Positions 24,031 through 25,051 of a stretch of DNA of 25,051 nucleotides are shown here, piece after piece (position 1 is the first letter of the stretch; every line of letters begins with the position of its first letter). The notes beneath the pieces were generated by a model that made no database searches, had not been told where the DNA came from, and worked only from the letters and a program-made list of their open reading frames with translations. Source of the DNA: JAXGTD01 sp040775095 (GTDB lineage: Bacteria; Pseudomonadota; Gammaproteobacteria; Chromatiales; Chromatiaceae); NCBI GenBank assembly GCA_040775095.1, contig JAXGTD010000052.1, forward strand, positions 1-25,051, written 5' to 3'. The position numbers and the translations under genes are program-made.

Positions 24031-24894
24031 TTATCCAACGGATAGCGATTCGCCCCGCAGGCTCGGATCGGCCTCCGGCAGAGGCCGCGCCTTGACCAGC
24101 TGATCGAGCATAAGCAGGGTCTCCAGCAACTCGCGCATACGCCCCAGCGGCCAGGCATTCGGGCCGTCGCTCTTGGCACAGGCCGGATCAGGATGTGTCT
24201 CCATAAACACGCCCGAGACGCCGGCCGCGACGGCGGCCCTGGCCAACACCGGAACGAACTCGCGCTGCCCGCCGGAACTCTCGCCCCGCCCACCCGGCAA
24301 CTGCACCGAATGGGTCGCGTCAAACACCACCGGACAGCCGGTGTCGCGCATCACGGCCAGGGCGCGCATGTCGGAAACGAGGTTGTTGTAGCCGAAGCTG
24401 ACACCGCGTTCGCAGACCATGATCTGCTCGTTGCCGCTGCTGCGCGCCTTCTCGACGACGCGTGCCATGTCCCAGGGCGCCAGGAACTGGCCCTTCTTGA
24501 TGTTCACCGGGCGCCCCTGCCCCACCACGGACAAGATGAAATTCGTCTGCCGGCACAGGAACGCCGGTGTCTGCAGCACATCCACGACGGCGGCCACCTC
24601 GGCGAGTGGCGTGTCTTCATGCACATCGGTCAGCACCGGCACACCGATGCGGCGACGAACCCCCTCGAGGATCTTCAAACCGGTGTCGATTCCGAGCCCA
24701 CGGAAGCCGTTGATGGAGGATCGGTTGGCCTTGTCGAACGACGACTTATAGATAAAGGGAATACCGAGCGCGTCGGTGATCTCTTTGAGCTGACCCGCCG
24801 TATCCTGGGCAAGGGACTCACTCTCGATCACGCACGGGCCGGCGATCAGGAACAGTGGCCGGTCGATGCCGACCTCGAAGCCGCATAGGTCCAT
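24031..24894 (-). CDS. kdsA: KdsA, 3-deoxy-D-manno-octulosonate 8-phosphate synthase
   Basis: This 287-residue enzyme condenses phosphoenolpyruvate with arabinose 5-phosphate to make Kdo-8-P for lipopolysaccharide, which marks the organism as Gram-negative with LPS. Motifs are FLIAGPCVIESESLAQDTAG, FIYKSSFDKANRSSINGFRG, VLTDVHE, LCRQTN, GQFLAPWDM and VFDATHSVQLPGG. ATG 24894 overlaps the pyrG stop by one base; the GTG just before it (24897) would add one residue. The end is TAA at 24031-24033, after an extended tail (residues past about 275) that is not strongly conserved. Confidence 0.98.
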   Translation of the reverse strand: MDLCGFEVGIDRPLFLIAGPCVIESESLAQDTAGQLKEITDALGIPFIYKSSFDKANRSSINGFRGLGIDTGLKILEGVRRRIGVPVLTDVHEDTPLAEVAAVVDVLQTPAFLCRQTNFILSVVGQGRPVNIKKGQFLAPWDMARVVEKARSSGNEQIMVCERGVSFGYNNLVSDMRALAVMRDTGCPVVFDATHSVQLPGGRGESSGGQREFVPVLARAAVAAGVSGVFMETHPDPACAKSDGPNAWPLGRMRELLETLLMLDQLVKARPLPEADPSLRGESLSVG

Positions 24895-25051
24895 CACGCC
24901 GCCTTGCCTTGCGTGAGCTGCCGCTGCGCGCGCGCCGCGTTGATGAACCCGCGGAACAACGGGTGACCGTCACGCGGGGTCGACGTGAACTCCGGGTGGA
25001 ATTGACAACCGACGAACCAGGGATGATCGGGGATCTCGATGATCTCCACCA
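24894..25051 (-). CDS. pyrG: PyrG, CTP synthase (C-terminal 51 residues; runs off the window)
   Basis: Only the end of the gene is present. It reads VEIIEIPDHPWFVGCQFHPE, followed by FTSTPRDGHPLFRGFINAAR, and ends at TGA 24896-24894. The FHPEF motif holds the His-Glu of the class I glutamine amidotransferase triad of CTP synthase, which makes CTP from UTP, glutamine and ATP. The pyrG-kdsA-eno order is widespread in gammaproteobacteria. The start lies outside the window. Confidence 0.97.
   Translation of the reverse strand, partial: VEIIEIPDHPWFVGCQFHPEFTSTPRDGHPLFRGFINAARAQRQLTQGKAA

Overview
The window is a compact, high-GC stretch of bacterial chromosome. Gene content and order point to a gammaproteobacterium: ffs-dnaX-ybaB-recR; rpsU-yqeY-dnaG-rpoD; pyrG-kdsA-eno-ftsB-ispD-ispF-truD; msrP-msrQ; minCDE. 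The GC-rich style and the ygfX and REP-like features resemble Chromatiales/Ectothiorhodospiraceae-type organisms. That placement is an inference from gene order, because no rRNA is present.

Layout. (1) Positions 1-253 hold the tail of a TPR-type protein on the + strand, interrupted by an in-frame TAG. (2) Positions 389-6170 are on the minus strand: recR, hinT, minC-minD-minE, a ygfX (cptA-like) gene after minE, then the periplasmic methionine sulfoxide repair pair msrP-msrQ. (3) Positions 6205-8703, minus strand, carry ffs (4.5S RNA), dnaX and ybaB, which lead into recR. (4) Positions 8948-10399, + strand, encode an unrecognised secreted helical protein whose N-terminal part has a tryptophan exactly every 11 residues. 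(5) folB-folK (minus) lies beside plsY (+), followed by a REP-like inverted pair between convergent plsY and tsaD. (6) tsaD is divergent from the macromolecular-synthesis cluster rpsU-yqeY-dnaG-rpoD, which is followed by a CAU-anticodon tRNA, probably tRNA-Ile2. (7) Positions 18211-18936 have no protein gene. The last part looks like a CsrB/RsmZ-type regulatory RNA: 16 GGA motifs on one strand, a near-canonical CsrA-binding hairpin and a 13-bp terminal hairpin. (8) Positions 18937-25051, minus strand, read pyrG(partial)-kdsA-eno-ftsB-ispD-ispF-truD, then a DUF211 gene and a VIT1/CCC1-type membrane gene. Many of these genes overlap or nearly touch.

Most of the window is housekeeping: replication (DnaX, DnaG, RecR), transcription (sigma-70), translation and protein targeting (S21, tRNA, TsaD, TruD, SRP RNA), division (Min system, FtsB), envelope and lipid synthesis (PlsY, KdsA), isoprenoids (IspD/F), folate (FolB/K), glycolysis (Eno) and CTP synthesis (PyrG). 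The items that go beyond routine annotation are the putative CsrA-sequestering RNA, the hendecad-tryptophan protein, the DUF211/VIT pair joined to truD, the ygfX-minE linkage, and the amber-interrupted TPR gene.
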